Source: Atkinsonella hypoxylon (lineage: Eukaryota > Ascomycota > Sordariomycetes > Hypocreales > Clavicipitaceae). From it: a DNA stretch of 64,000 nucleotides. The notes beneath the pieces were generated by a model that searched no databases, had not been told where the DNA came from, and saw only the letters and a program-made list of their open reading frames with translations. The stretch covers positions 1 to 64,000 of the forward strand of contig JFHB01000082.1 in assembly GCA_000729835.1 (NCBI GenBank), read 5' to 3'. Shown in pieces: positions 42,613-55,195 of the stretch. Position numbers and translations under genes: made by a program. How positions within the stretch are numbered: position 1 is the stretch's first letter; each line of letters begins with the position of its first letter.

Positions 42613-44534
42613 ATGGCCAAAAAGTAAGTTAAAGCCACTTCTCCAATGAGTTCTTCTGTTAGGTGCAGACTTTTGGCAAATGTGCGGCGTGTTATTCCAC
42701 TAACGGCTTCTTAGAACAAGCAAACTGGCAGCCTCCTCCACGGCTATCGACCCCACCCTTGATGCTTTGTTTGCTAGCAGTGTATGTTGAATTATATTTG
42801 CAAAATGTCAGTTCATATATGGGAAGCCTGAGGCTAATAAAACCAAAGTCTGGACCTGTGCAAGCCCCTCCCAAATCTCGCTATTCAGCGTTGTTGGAAA
42901 AGAAGAGCCGGGATGAATCAAAGTCAGTGAGCGCCCGCCCCGACGAGGACGATAAGGAAGCGGAGAAAAACGACGAAGAGCTGTCCGAAATTAGCGAGGA
43001 GATAAACTATGAAGATGAGGATGATGATGGAAGGGACGAGGATGGCAACGCATCAACAAGCGATAATGAAAGTGAACAAGACGAGAAGGAAATCAAGAAG
43101 CCCAGCGACATCTCTATGAGAGACATTGCCCAGCCCGACATGGAGACAGCAGACGAACAGAAACCAAGACGAGAGAGAAAGCGCAAGAGGAAAGACGACA
43201 ACCACGACCTGGAAGCAAAGTACCTTGCCGACTTGACAAAGAATGACCCCAATGAACGGTCCGGCAAGCGCCCAAAATCCGATGCCAAGGGCCAAGATGA
43301 TAAGGAAAAGGAAAAGAAAGAGGCGGAGGAAGAGGGACAAGAAAGCGATGACGCCACCCCGACACATGAAAGCCTATCCAAGGACTCCAAGGGAAAAGAC
43401 CCAGACATTGAAAAGGCGAATCGCACAGTATTTCTTGCCAACATCTCCATTGACGCAATCTCCTCCAAAGCCGCTAAGAGGACTCTCATCACTCATCTGT
43501 CCTCTGTCCTAGACCCTCAGGAAACGCCCGCGCAAAAGTTCGAATCCATCCGTTTCCGCTCTGTTGCCTTCTCCACGGGCTCTATGCCCAAACGAGCAGC
43601 CTACATAACCAAGTCCCTCATGGGAGCCACCACCAAGTCCGCCAACGCTTACGCTGTGTTTTCCACACCTGCTGCCGCAAGACTGGTAGCGTCGAAACTC
43701 AACGGAACCGAAGTTCTTGGCCGACACATCCGCGTCGACAGTGTAGCTCATCCCAGTCCCACCGATCACCGTCGCTGTGTGTTCGTCGGAAACCTAGGCT
43801 TCGTCGACGACGAGACCGTCATCCACGCCAACGAGGAGGGCCAGAAGGTTGAGAAGAAGCGCACCAAGGTCCCCGCCGATGCGGAAGAAGGGCTCTGGCG
43901 AGTATTCGGGAAAACAGGCAAAGTTGAAAACGTGCGCGTTGTGCGCGATCCAAAGACAAGAGTTGGCAAGGGCTTTGCCTATGTCCAATTCTACGTAAGT
44001 TGTCCAAGCATGCCCCTAGCAAACGTCAAATATATCCCCTTTGTGATTCCTTCTCGCAAGGAAAACAGTAGCTGATCACACAACACAAAGGACGCCAACG
44101 ATGTTGAAGCCGCCCTCCTCCTGAATGGCAAGAAATTCCCTCCCCTCCTCCCCCGCATCCTGCGCATCACCCGCGCTATGGACCCTCGCAAAACAGCTCT
44201 CGCCCAAGAGCGAAGCAAAGCCAAGCTCCAGGCCGCCGATCGACAGGCCCGTAGCACAAAATACATTCCCAAAATGACCCCCGAGCAACAAGCTGCCGCG
44301 GGCCGTGCAAAAAGACTGCTCGGTCGCGCCGGCGGCTTCATGCACCGGCAGAATATCAGCAGCAACGGCGGCACGGTCCCCTCCGCTAGTGATGCCTCTC
44401 AGAAGATGGTCTTTGAGGGTAAAAGGGCGTCTGTGAATGATGGATCCGTGTTTGGAAAGGGCAAGAAGAGCAAGGGGCGGCCGAAGCTGAAGAATAGGAG
44501 CGCCAGGAGAGCTGCAGAGTGGAAGAAGCGCTAA
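42613..44534 (+). CDS. nop12: Nucleolar RNA-binding protein Nop12
   Basis: Model: join(42613..42623,42715..42781,42849..43994,44091..44534), 555 aa. The first exon is only 11 nt (ATG GCC AAA AA). Splicing gives MAKKTSKLAASSTAIDPTLD followed by ALFASSSGPVQAPPKSRYS, the standard Nop12 opening. Residues about 60-235 are highly charged and disordered. RRM1 runs from RTVFLANISIDAISSKAAKR to AVFSTPAAARLVASKLNG. RRM2 has RRCVFVGNLGF (RNP2) and GKGFAYVQFY (RNP1), interrupted between strands by a charged loop as in other Nop12 proteins. The C-terminus is a basic tail (KGKKSKGRPKLKNRSARRAA). It acts in the nucleolus on 5.8S/25S pre-rRNA maturation in pre-60S particles. It shares a divergent promoter with the Dep1/Sds3-like gene. 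Confidence 0.93.
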
Positions 44535-45081
44535 GCATATCCTGTACATGAACCCTGAGATGACATTTTCATTTAAAGTGGCGTTGTGCTTTTTGAAAAG
44601 AATGGCATTAATGCATTCCACGCTTGCACATCGATTCTGTCATCATTACTTCGTACCCTGTTCATGAGAACTTCCAATTTCGCCCGCTCTTTGTAGATAT
44701 GAGTGGATGAGCCATCTTGTACACCATCAGACATGGAACTGGAGACAAGAATAGCTGATGCAGCTTTACGTCAATGAGGCAAACACCTTCGTCTTTCTAT
44801 AAGTACTGTAGCATTTGATTACATAGACTTGGACAGATTCACTTGCTGAGTTTTATACCTCTATCTGTCGTCGTGCGGAGAACCAGACATGACACGAGGA
44901 TTTCACGACCATGTCCAGACTCTCAACCCTTCGTTGTGCACATTCGGCTTCCTGTACTATTCCGTTCTATATTGTATACTAGCGAGTTTCCCACATATGA
45001 GCACCGACTCAGTGCACACAGTGCTGTGGTACTGTCTGGACACGAGTGGGAAATTCGTAAATTTTCTTCCCAACACAATCT
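44535..45081. other. Convergent intergenic region
   Basis: 3' flanks of nop12 and alpha-tubulin. Plus-strand open frames near 44843-45176 overlap the tubulin 3' end and have no domain support. Confidence 0.5.
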
Positions 45082-46848
45082 TTAGTACTCCAGCTCCTCC
45101 TCGGCCTCGACACCATCAGCAGCCACCTCCTCGTAGTCCTTCTCCAGAGCAGCGAGATCCTCACGAGCCTCAGTGAATTCACCTTCCTCCATACCTTCGC
45201 CAACATACCAGTGCACAAAAGCACGCTTGCTGTGCATGAGGTCGAATTTGTGGTCGAGTCGGGACCAGGCTTCGGCAATAGCCGTGGTGTTGGACAGCAT
45301 GGAGACGGATCGCTCAACAGAGGCGAGTGCGCCGTCCTCAGCGGCACCGGGAACAGCGACAGGCTTCTGATAGTTGATGCCGAGCTTGAAGCCTGTTGGG
45401 CACCACTCGACCAGGTTGAAAGAGGCCTTGGCCTTGATCTGGGCAATGGCAGCGTTGCAGTCACGGGGAACGACATCACCACGATACAAGAGAGCCACGG
45501 CCATGTATTTGCCGTTGCGGGGATCGCAAACAACCATCTGGTTGTTGGGTTCGAAGCCTGCCCAGCCCGGCAGTGTCAGAGCATGCGACGTGGCGAATAG
45601 AATACATGAGTGGTATTGGTCTAAACTTACACTGCAGGGTCAAATCGGCCACCTTGAAGCTCTCGTGCTTACTCTTCGAAGCGGATATAACAGGAGCGTA
45701 GCTGATCAACGGATAGTGGATACGGGGATACGGAACCAAGTTGGTCTGGAACTCATTGAGATCAACGTTGAGAGCACCGTCAAAACGCAAGGACGAAGTG
45801 ATGGAGCTGACAACTTGAGCGATCAAGCGGTTAAGGTGGTCGTGCGAGGGCCGAGTGATGTCGAGGTTGCGGCGGCAAATATCGTAGACTGCTTCATTAT
45901 CGACGAGAAAGGTGCAGTCAGAGTTCTCGATGGTGCTATGCGTGGAGAGGACGGCATTGTAAGGTTCGACGACAGCGGTGTTGGTTCTTGGTGAAGGGTA
46001 CACAGCAAACTCGAGCTTCGTTTTCTTGCCGTACTCAGTAGCGAGGCGCTCCAGCATCAGAGCACCGAAACCGGAACCAGTACCGCCACCGAAGGAGTGG
46101 AAGATCAGGAAACCTTGCAAGGAGTCGCAGTTGTCTAGATGCATGCTCAGATTAGCACAGGAAATGGCATCACGCGCAGCAGCGCTGGCCACACAACATG
46201 AAGATAGTAGGCTTCAAAAGTAATCTCGCGGGTTTCAACTGACCAGTAACACGACGAACGCGGTCCATGACGGTTTCAACCATCTCCTTTCCAATGGTGT
46301 AGTGACCACGAGCATAATTGTTGGCGGCATCTTCCTTGCCGCTGATCAACAGTTCGGGATGGAAGAGCTGGCGGTAGGAACCGGTTCGAATCTCATCAAT
46401 GGGAGAAGGGTCGAGGTCCATGAAGATGGATCGGGGAACATGCTTTCCACCACTGGTCTCGTTGAAGAAGGTTCCGAAAGAGCCCGGGTCGCCAAGGTCT
46501 TTCGCATTGGGGTCAGGTCGGCCATCCGGACCGAGTCCATGCTCGAGAAGGTAGCTACATCGATAGCGATCAGAGCCAGGTTTTGCACACTTCGAGCATG
46601 GGAATGCGGTCTAATATGGTTGTGAAGCTGACTTACAGCTCCCAGGCAGAGTTACCAAGCTGGACGCCGGCCTGGCCCAGGTGGATGTGAAGGATCTATT
46701 ACAGCGCCTAGAATTAGCAAAGGAAACAGATGTCGCTGATGCAATCAGGGGTGCAATATGAAGCCATTGAGTCCGGTTGGTTAACCATACCAACGGCTCG
46801 GGGTGGCCACCCGGTTAGCAGAGGATGATGTTTTACCTCGCCCTTCAT
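45082..46848 (-). CDS. Alpha-tubulin
   Basis: Model: complement(join(45082..45557,45631..46134,46244..46554,46637..46695,46837..46848)), 453 aa, the usual alpha-tubulin length. Exon 1 is only ATG AAG GGC GAG. The protein starts MKGEILHIHLGQAGVQLGNS. The GTP-binding loop is FGGGTGSGFGAL; YPSPRTNTAVVEPYNAVLS, SLRFDGALNVDLNEFQ (catalytic Glu region) and VEWCPTGFKLGINY follow. The C-terminus ends EAEEELEY, with the terminal Tyr of detyrosinable alpha chains. Several core positions (IFHSFGGGTGSGF, THSTIENSDCTF) differ from the commonest alpha sequence, suggesting the second alpha isoform found in many Sordariomycetes. It polymerises with beta-tubulin into microtubules. The 5' flank carries three GAGGTGAC units at about 46970-46996. 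Confidence 0.95.
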
Positions 46849-48155
46849 CGTAAGATATACACGTCGTGGAACCAGTCGACGGCTAAGCTGCCTCGGAGAT
46901 TCCAGAAGAGAGATGAAGTAGGCGCGCCAGCGCTGTTGTGGTTGAAAGGGGACCTATAAAGAGGAGGTGCCGAGGTGACGAGGTGACGAGGTGACGACGG
47001 TTTCCCCGTGGGCTGCTCCAAAGCTCGAAATATCCTGTGGGCATTCGGCGGGTTCATCCAGCGAGACGAAGCCACAAGGGGGGGGAGTGGTGGAGCAGTC
47101 AGATTGACCAGACGGGACAATGCGTTCATACCTGATACCAGGGGAATGCGGACCCCTCACCGCCAATTGGGGGATTGACAGAGGCTCGTTGGCTCACTCC
47201 CACGGCCGGCGGCGTGCTAAACCCCTGCATGAGCAATATATTTGCCTACCACCTACCCACGGCCCCTTGCAGGGAGCAGCGCCCATCATCCGGGCTTGCG
47301 CTCGATCCTCTTGCTAGTTAATTGACTGCTAGCGACAAAAGGCACCATCAATTGATGCCAGACGTATCAAATTGCACAAGTCACCCATCACTTCTGCAGC
47401 TGATACCTGTTGGTACTGAAAAAAAAAAATTGCCAAAATTCGAGGTAGTGCGCAAAATATCAATTACCAGACATGCACCCGTGCAAGTTGCTACCAGACC
47501 ACATGCAGGCTTAGCCCCTTAGCCTTAACTAGTGGACGTTGATGCCTCCTAAAAGTCGCAGTAGCAGCGCGCTTTGGGCCTAGCTAAGCGCCGAGCCTAG
47601 CCGTATACATCATCCCTGTAACTCAGGCCTTACTTCCGCACTTTAATGGATCCGAGAATTACAGCATCTGCAGTCCGTAATTAGTGCGAACTCAACAGGC
47701 TGTAACACCCCAAGGCCGACGTCTTGATCAACTGTGACCTCCTTGGGTTCTGGATATATCACCATCACCCGTTTTCGGACCCTTGTTCCTGTCAAGGTGC
47801 AGGGGAATGTTGAGAGACTACCCGACAACAGGTGGGGTTTGACCTAACTATATACAGCATAATGAGAAGACGGCCACAGACCGTCACATCACTTCAAGTA
47901 TAAGAATTTCAAACATTTTATACATATGTAGTCCTCACCATTCTTGACTATATACCTGTGTCTGCAGAGTCCCTAAAAGAACGCAATGCGTAGTATTCAT
48001 GCCCATCCGTACACTGAACGCCACAAAGGTATCATACGAAAAAATAAATAAACAACAAAACAGTCATCCCGTAATCCGTAATCCGTAATCCGTAACCCGT
48101 AACCCGTAACCCGTAGATAGATAATCGTTTCGAGGCTCTGTGCATGTTTCACTTA
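46849..48155. other. Intergenic region with tubulin promoter and CCGTAAT repeat
   Basis: The left part is the tubulin promoter (GAGGTGAC x3). A CCGTAAT/CCGTAAC 7-bp tandem array lies at 48069-48114. No gene seen. Confidence 0.5.
48069..48114. repeat. CCGTAAT/CCGTAAC 7-bp tandem repeat
   Basis: Three CCGTAAT units followed by three CCGTAAC units, so the variant spread within the array. It is 40 bp from the 3' end of the downstream minus-strand gene. Confidence 0.9.
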
Positions 48156-49172
48156 TTAGTTACCCTCCCTTGGCCTCCATCTCGATCGAGGGTCGTAAGC
48201 CGGTGGCGGTTCATGTTGTCGCCCACGTGCCAAATGTGGTCTACTATTTGTTGTAGACATGCTTAAGTCACTGTTGCACGGGCCATAGCCCGACGGACCA
48301 TAGCCCGACGGACCATGGCGGTGCATGGATTTCAGGTCTCGCATCAGTCGTTCCTTTGTTAATCCCTCTTTTCTTCGCCGCCGTCGGGCAAGCGCGAGGT
48401 AGACCAGTCCCAGAAAGAGCAGGACGAAAGCGCCAACGCCTGCTGCAATGCCAATGCGGGTGCCGAAGGACATTGGAAAGCCAGAATCAGTCTTGTCTGC
48501 TTCGATTCCAAGTCGTCTCTTGTCGTCTTCTCCAAATTGCACCTGAATGGTGCTGACGGCAAGGAAAGCGCTATACAATGTGGTGGTGGAACTCGTCAAC
48601 ACACTGTATGTTCTGGCCGTGGTATTGTATGTAATGGGAACAGCAAGTGCAATGGCAACGGATCGTCTGCAATCCGAGTCACTAAGGGTGTATCCACTGA
48701 TATTGAGGGTCAGATACGGATAAACAGCCAGGGAAGGAGGGCCATAAGCTTACTATGAGCAGCATATAGCTGTCGTGGTTGCAGGTGCGTTATCGTCCGC
48801 AATCAGCGACGCAGTTGTCCATCCCCCGGGGCAAGTTCCGGGACTGAATACACCAGTTCGGCCATGGCCAAACATGTCATTGGGATAGCAGGACAAAGTT
48901 TTGTCTCCTGGCATGGGTTCTAGATCTAAGAACGCAACTGCACCTGGCTTGGCCATATCCTCTGGGTGGTCAACGACATGGGTCCAGGTACAGCTTAAAG
49001 GACTGATCCATGGTGTCGTCAAAGGTGGAAGCGCTGCACTTTTTGTGGCAACAAACGAGCCCGTATAAGCAGCAGAAGTAGCAGACGATGTGACTGCAGG
49101 CTGAGGAGTGGACGGGCTGGGTACAGGTACAGGTACAGGTACAGGTACAGGTACAGGTACCGGTGACGCCAT
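48156..49172 (-). CDS. Single-pass membrane protein with Pro-Val repeat, function unknown
   Basis: Model: complement(join(48156..48696,48754..49172)), 319 aa; one 57-nt intron. The N-terminus is MASPVPVPVPVPVPVPVPSP, a PV repeat encoded by a GTACCT hexamer array. No signal peptide is visible in this model, so a 5' exon may be missing. Residues about 20-210 are Ser/Thr-rich with paired cysteines (PLSCTWTH, LSCYPNDMFG, GTCPGGW, ICCSYGY), an arrangement seen in many uncharacterised fungal surface proteins. One membrane span (IGIAAGVGAFVLLFLGLVYL) precedes RRRRRK and a cytoplasmic tail with two SGYGP units and a PPPAYD motif resembling a WW-domain or ubiquitin-ligase binding site. Topology suggests an extracellular Cys-rich domain and a signalling or sorting tail. 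Family not named. Confidence 0.72.
49119..49161. repeat. GTACAG hexamer repeat at the start of a coding region
   Basis: Seven copies of GTACAG (plus strand) encode the Pro-Val repeat at the N-terminus of the membrane-protein gene. Copy-number change would keep the reading frame. Confidence 0.95.
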
Positions 49173-51344
49173 GATTTAGCAGGACAGCAGAGGTATGGTG
49201 TTCCGAGGCTCGTAGTAGGTGTCCCTGTTGATTCGAGCATCAAATTTTCATTGATTCTTCTGTAGTTATGGGGTTACTGTTCCGACTGATGACGGTATCA
49301 TCTGTGACTGATGATGGCGAGGATTCCCCGGAAGAGGCTGACCACATAATCTTCGGCAGACTTCTCGAGTTTCAGATGCTGCAACGATGATGATGAGCCC
49401 AGAGGTTAATCACCGAAAATATCTGTCTGTAACATGTGCCCGCTTCAGTTCCAGATCGCCTGTCGATGTCAGTGGGAATTGGCGGTGCACACAGGTGGTG
49501 AATGAAGCCCGATACAGGAGGTGATGACGGCTTTTTGGACCGCGAGAGAGATGCAGATCGACTTTTGATTCTAGAGATTGAAATAGGATCAAATGAAAAC
49601 GAAGGAAAAAAAAAAGACCTGCCGCAACAGGCCACAATGGGCACAGGCGTGCGTGCCGCTCTAGATTAATATGAAGGCTGCCCCTTCTCAACCAGCAAGA
49701 TTGACCGAGTCCCAAGCATGCACCAGTCGCTTGGGGACGCACCAGTTCAATCTGGAGCATTCGAAAGCGCTTGGCGGCTCGCGTTGAACCTCCAAGGCTT
49801 GGCGGCATCTCATGATAGCAAAAGAGACGACGCCGAGACTGCCAAGCCAAAGGTGTGGCCGCACAGTACGAGCCCATCTGCCAGCTGGTGGCTCGGCGGG
49901 CTGCTCAAACAGCGACTACCACGCTTGGCTGATCTCGCACGCATCTCAGATATCTTGCGAGAGTCTAGATCAGCAGGCTTTTCATTGTCCAAAATGGGAA
50001 CAGAGCTCCATTTCCAGTTCCCAGGATGAGAGGCCGGGCGGCTTCGATGTTGTGTCTAAAATGTAATTGCTTCATAAGCCACCGATTTGGGCAGTGACCA
50101 CCAACGAGTCGTAAAGGGTCAACTTTGCTATGAATCCGGACGACAACCGAACGTCATGGCTCACAAACTTCACAGACAAGTTGCAATGAAGAATACCGAG
50201 CACATGACGCAGAGGCGCTGCGAATAGATAGTTTGAATCCAAACTTCCAGCCCAGGTTTGCTTTCTCTCTAATTAACTTTATATCACCCTGCAAACCTGT
50301 TTTTTTTTTTTTTTTTTCCTCCGATGAGGTGGCCGACTCCATGGACGGCTGCCCAGACAGTCTTAAAGCTGGCCCGTGGTTACGATTTTTACACATCATC
50401 GGCCAAGTGCAGAATTATAGTCGTATCTTGGCACGACATTTGCGGCCCTTCTGCCTACCAGCATTTGAACAGAACGGCACGATGCTAGGGAATCGGCCAA
50501 GTAGCTGAGACGCTTACCGTCGTGTCCAAGAAACTACTCGCTGCACATACTAAGCGAGCACGGCGAGTTCTTATGGGGTTCAAGGAGACAAAGACCAAGA
50601 CTTGTGCTGCTGCCCGTAAGTCAAGTTATCAGTTGCGATTCGGCAGTGAGCGCCTTTACTCTAGCATTGGTCTCGGCCTCCTTGAAATCACGCACAGAAG
50701 TGCCCGGGTGTTGATCAAGACTTGCCAAGTTTGCGAGCCAACGCTAATGCTGATTGATGGCTTGGCTAGGCTGCAACGGGCGACAATGCCGAGTGCCAAG
50801 CTGAGTCGCGCCCCATGAACCCAACCCAACGGGACCCTATTGCTCAGTCACTCCCGGATCCTCTCCGCCAGGTTGACTCGAGTTGTGATAGTTAACTGAT
50901 ATGAGAAAGGAGAACACACCAACACTGCCGCTCATGTATACGACATCCAAAAGCAACAAAGCATCCACGCCGCAGTTGGCAAAAATTGACAGGAAGAAGA
51001 TGATAGCCTGTCGTGGAAGTGGAGGTGTCTTGATGAATGAAGCAATATAGTTAGTGGTCAAGAGTATTATAACGAAAAATGAACAGAATCACGTGATTGG
51101 ATATCGCTTATCTAATTGAATCCTTCAACCAAAATCCATTATTAATAGTGGTCTCGCCTGAGCCAGTGCCCACCACGTGACTGAGGGGCGAAGGGCAAGA
51201 AAACCCTACTACCAAAATTCAGAGTGGTAGGCTCGTCAATCCGTAAGCGACTGATTAGCCCTCCAACACGACTCCATCCCGGCCACCATATTCGCTCGTC
51301 GATACTGCGTCGATAGGCGAATCAATACATCAACAACCGCGATC
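49173..51344. other. No protein gene recognised before rps15
   Basis: About 2.2 kb with only short unassigned open frames, a T18 run at 50300-50317 and, at the right end, the rps15 promoter. If the membrane-protein gene has a missing 5' exon it would lie near 49173-49700. Confidence 0.45.
51174..51208. promoter_or_regulatory. CACGTG box and AAACCCTA telobox-like element upstream of rps15
   Basis: CACGTG at 51174-51179 and AAACCCTA at 51201-51208 lie about 140-170 bp before the rps15 start codon. AACCCTA-like boxes and CACGTG (Cbf1-type) sites are known in promoters of translation genes in fungi and plants. The match is by sequence only. Confidence 0.35.
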
Positions 51345-52165
51345 ATGGCTGACGAATACGTATGTTTATCCCTCGGGGTCTTTGATGATCTCTCCCATCA
51401 CCCGATGATGCATAGCGGCATTCCGACTCGAATACTTGGATATGATCGTATCCAATGAACATGATGCTGACAACGGATTGATTATTAGAACGCCGAGGAG
51501 GCTGCCGAGCTCAAAAAGAGAAGAGCATTCCGCAAGTTTTCCTACCGAGGAATCGATCTAGACAAGTACGTTTGGGAACACCAGCACAGCGAAGAGATTG
51601 TTGCATTCCTGCACCTAGCCGACTTCACCTTCGATTACATTACAATACACGTCAAGTCCATTCGTGTTAGAAGCCCCATGCTAAAATTTTACATAGCCTG
51701 CTCGACCTCAGCTCCGACCAGCTGCGCGATGTTGTTCACGCCCGTGCCCGCCGCAGGATCAATCGTGGCTTGAAGCGTCGCCCTATGGGTCTGATCAAGA
51801 AGCTTCGTAAGGCCAAGCAAGAGGCTAAGCCCAACGAGAAGCCTGACCTCGTTAAGACTCATCTCCGTGACATGATTGTTGTCCCTGAAATGATTGGTAG
51901 CGTCATCGGTATCTACTCCGGCAAGGAGTTCAACCAGGTGGAGATCAAGCCGGAGATGGTTGGCCACTACCTCGCTGAATTCTCTATTTCATAGTACGTT
52001 GACCCATACGTTTTCGGCTGCGACCGTCATGGAATGCATGCTCTAGTTCTGTCCCTGTGGCAGAGGAGATGGAATGACTGCTAATAGCTCTGCAGCAAGC
52101 CTGTCAAGCATGGTCGTCCCGGTATCGGTGCCACCAACTCTTCTCGGTTCATTCCCCTCAAATAA
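51345..52165 (+). CDS. rps15: 40S ribosomal protein S15 (uS19)
   Basis: Model: join(51345..51359,51489..51565,51697..51993,52096..52165), 152 aa, the standard length. It is a component of the small-subunit head near the decoding site. Exon 1 encodes only MADEY. Diagnostic blocks: FRKFSYRGIDLD, LRDVVHARARRRINRGLKR, KPDLVKTHLRDMIVVPEMIG, GIYSGKEFNQVEIKPEMVGH and the end KPVKHGRPGIGATNSSRFIP. The join between exons 2 and 3 gives Asp-Asn-Leu-Leu-Asp-Leu. Four exons, with several introns near the 5' end, are typical of ribosomal protein genes. Confidence 0.96.
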
Positions 52166-53161
52166 GAAGGTCGTTTTGGTGGTGCTCTTGGGTGGTTTCT
52201 GCATTCATGGACGTTTTCGGGCGAAAAAAGGATTGGTTTTGGTAGAGTGGCGATGCCTCTATCAAGGTTGTGATGACTACGAGTACATGATAGTACCAAA
52301 CGGATGCATCGTCGCTTTCTGCAAGACTCTTCGTTTTCTAAAATGTGCTACGCATTATGTAAATCGTACACCTCGTTTATGCACAGTCGCTATGTGCAAT
52401 GCTCTTTCAATAATTGTGGGATGGTATTCGACGAGAAAAGTGATGATACCTTCATTGTGACAGTTCCTGCGCAGATCGTTGAACTGAGACGCAAGTGGAA
52501 AGTTCCCAATGTTCCACAGACATCACTGTTGATCCAACCTCGGCGTAGCTCACTGCAACAAACTGGTGATAAGCGAGGCGCTCAGGCTGGTCACAATTGA
52601 TCAACTTCACTGATAATCTCACAGCAACTTGGACAACCCTCCATCAAAGAGTGGTGGGCGTGTCCGACATCCTTCGTTCTTCTTGGACAAGCTGAGCATG
52701 AAATTCCCAAGTGTAGCTTGAGGCACTAGTCGGTGATCTGTCAGATTACGGGGTTGCTCTACCGCTGTGAAACTCAATTCGAGGCGACGCACGTGCAGCG
52801 CAGTCTCTATTCTCGATGTTGTGTGCAATACTTACACAACTTACAACGTTTGTTGCGACATGTTGCAGACATGTTGCATCTTACCATGCGTTTACCATCC
52901 TAGGACGAAATTTTGCGCAGAGCTGTCAAAAGCTGTTGTTTGAGCGGATGTTTGTCTTGGGGGACGCAACTCAGGACGCCCATGGAAGTGCATGTGCAGA
53001 TATGTCATGATTAATTCTCAAAATCGAAAGGACTAGACCATGACCTCAAACGTACGGAAAGCAAGCAAGTCCATCATATTTGTACAAACGGAAACGCATC
53101 CTAGCTGTCTAGACTTAAGTTGAATCTCCCTCAAACAATTCAATACGTACAATATAACCCA
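52166..53161. other. Convergent intergenic region
   Basis: 3' flanks of rps15 and of the complex I subunit gene. Open frames across 52074-52600 continue past the rps15 stop in other frames and show no domain. Confidence 0.5.
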
Positions 53162-53853
53162 TCAGCTGTACTCTCTCTGCTCAGCCAGCTTCTTCGCTTT
53201 CCTCTCCTCGTCCTGCAAGTGCTTTTGTTTGTAATGCTCCACCACATGATCAAGCTTCAGCAAATGACCAGCTTGGATATTTCGCGGCGCATGAGATTGA
53301 AAGGCCCTAGTTTGGTGATGCAAATAAGTCAGTCAAATCGGAATTATGGGAATGGACCTTTTTTGAGAAGATAGTCATGTTAGGGAGGACCAACTCGGGG
53401 TATGCAATATCGACGGATCTGTACTTGTGGGAGACATTCTCGAAGAGGTTCCGGTCGTAGCCAGCCTGCTCCATGGCTTTTGTGTGTAAAGCATTCGTCT
53501 CCTCCCAATCCTCCTTTCTCGACAAATACTTGTTGATCAGATTGGTTATAGACGAGTCTTCACCATTCTTCGGAACAAACTGGTAGAATAAGACGCCGCC
53601 GAAGAAGACCATGACGGTCGCAATCGATCCTTTCTGTATTTTCCGCGTCAGCAAAATATCCTGCCAGTGACTGCCGCTTCGCAATTCACAATTGTGTCGA
53701 CAGACGAGGGGCTTTCGAATTCTTATTGCGTACCCCGAAGGACTCATTGACCTCGGCGGCCTTATGATGGCCATGGGCTTCGGATGCGTAGCTTCGTGCC
53801 ACCCGCGGCAGCTGTTGGGCAATCTGGCCTGCCCTTTGTCGTGCAGCAAGCAT
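53162..53853 (-). CDS. nuo17.8: NADH:ubiquinone oxidoreductase 17.8 kDa-type accessory subunit (complex I)
   Basis: Model: complement(join(53162..53306,53395..53633,53734..53853)), 167 aa. The N-terminus (MLAARQRAGQIAQQLPRVAR) is a basic amphipathic mitochondrial presequence. KGSIATVMVFFGGVLFYQFV is one membrane span, followed by EDSSITNLINKYLSRKEDWE, LFENVSHKYRSVDIAYPE, SHAPRNIQAGHL and a charged C-terminal helix (EERKAKKLAEQREYS). This matches the fungal 17.8 kDa accessory subunit described from Neurospora complex I. Intron 2 uses a GTTGGT donor and restores YPEAFQSHAPRN; without it the frame runs into non-conserved sequence. The product sits in the mitochondrial inner membrane. Confidence 0.9.
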
Positions 53854-55195
53854 ATTAGTAGATCCGGTGTCGTCAGTTGTAGCTGATTGTAGGGCAAGAC
53901 TTGGTGGTTGAGGATCGGGTTGTCGAGATCGCGGGATCCATAGTATTAGATAAGCACTTCCTCACCAATCATATTCGCTGCTTACATTTCACGATGTGGG
54001 TACTTAAACCTCTACCCCTCAAGTTCAACGACTTACAACTTGCAAGCTTGCTTATTCTTTTACATCGCATGACGACCTTTTTCCCTTTATTTGCTGCTTC
54101 ATCGCTCTCTATCATGATCGATGATGACTCTGTGGGAAAATTGGTCCAGTTACTTCACGATGTCATCAATATTTGCGCGCCAACATGAGAACGATTGACA
54201 TTGCTACTCATTCGAACTGGTACAACGTGACACAAAGCAGAGTGCCCGAGCAATGGACCACAAAACAATGCGTGCAATTTGCAACGTGCCAAATTCCGTG
54301 CGAAGGTGGAGGATTTATGCCGATGAAAAATTTCCACCATAAGACCCTTGAGGGAGGAGGAGGGAAGGAGGAGGAGGGGATGAGGGAGGAGGGGATGAGG
54401 AGGTAGGGGGGAGTCACATGTGCCTAGCGGCAATGTACCCAGAACAAAGAAAACCTCGTCTTCTCATGGGTGATGATGCAGAACAGTTTCTGTAGCTCTT
54501 GGTTGGCTGACGGCGTGCCCCCGGAGAGTTTTGTTCATGGGGAGCAGGTATCAGTGTGTTTGTCTCACAGCGGCGTGGTGGCGAGTCGTGGCTATTTTCT
54601 CCGCAACGGTGAGCCTGATCCAGTGATACTTACTGCCACTCGCAGCCAAGGGGGGGGGTGTAAGCTTCTGGTCCTCAATTGCTTTGTTCGCATTTGGTCA
54701 TTGATGAACAGGTTTGTATTGTAGGGTTTGCGATGTTACCCCAGCCAGGAGTGCGGCCACTCCCAGTAATTTGGGACCTCGATGATGTTCACGGGAAGGT
54801 ACAGCTTCTGAAATAGAGGCGACAAGCTTCACTTCCTCTTGTTCATAGAGGCATCTGTTCCTCACATGTGTGACATTGCTGTCAGTCACAGACTCGAGGC
54901 GAAAGCTGTGCTTCAAGCAAGGCACACCTGGCAACAAAGCTAGCACAGGAGTCCTTGTTCACCAAAATCAAACAATTGGCAGCGGCATCGGCCTCAACAA
55001 TCTATATATCGTCTAGATCTTTTTCCGATTTTCACTGGTATCTTCTGAAGATGTCGAATATGCTTTCCCCTGGTCTTTATCACCATTTATTCTTTTCCAC
55101 GCTAGCAATCGCGCAAGGCCAAGCAAGAAAAAGAAAGCTTGCAGCCGTCACTACGGACACTAAGTTAGGAGTCAAATTCTGTACTACTGCGAAAC
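53854..55195. other. Intergenic region with purine-rich tract
   Basis: About 1.3 kb without a supported gene. It is the promoter side of both the complex I gene (minus) and the Nudix gene (plus). A G/A-only tract occupies about 54350-54412. Confidence 0.45.
54350..54412. repeat. GGAGGA-type purine tract
   Basis: Nearly pure G and A on the plus strand built from GGAGGAGGG and GGGATGAGG units; may adopt triplex or G-quadruplex structure. Simple-sequence DNA. Confidence 0.8.

Noticed and set aside
49410..49877. 155-codon minus-strand frame upstream of the membrane-protein gene
   Set aside because: Low-quality composition, includes a poly-Phe from an A-run, and has no motif; not supported as a missing 5' exon.
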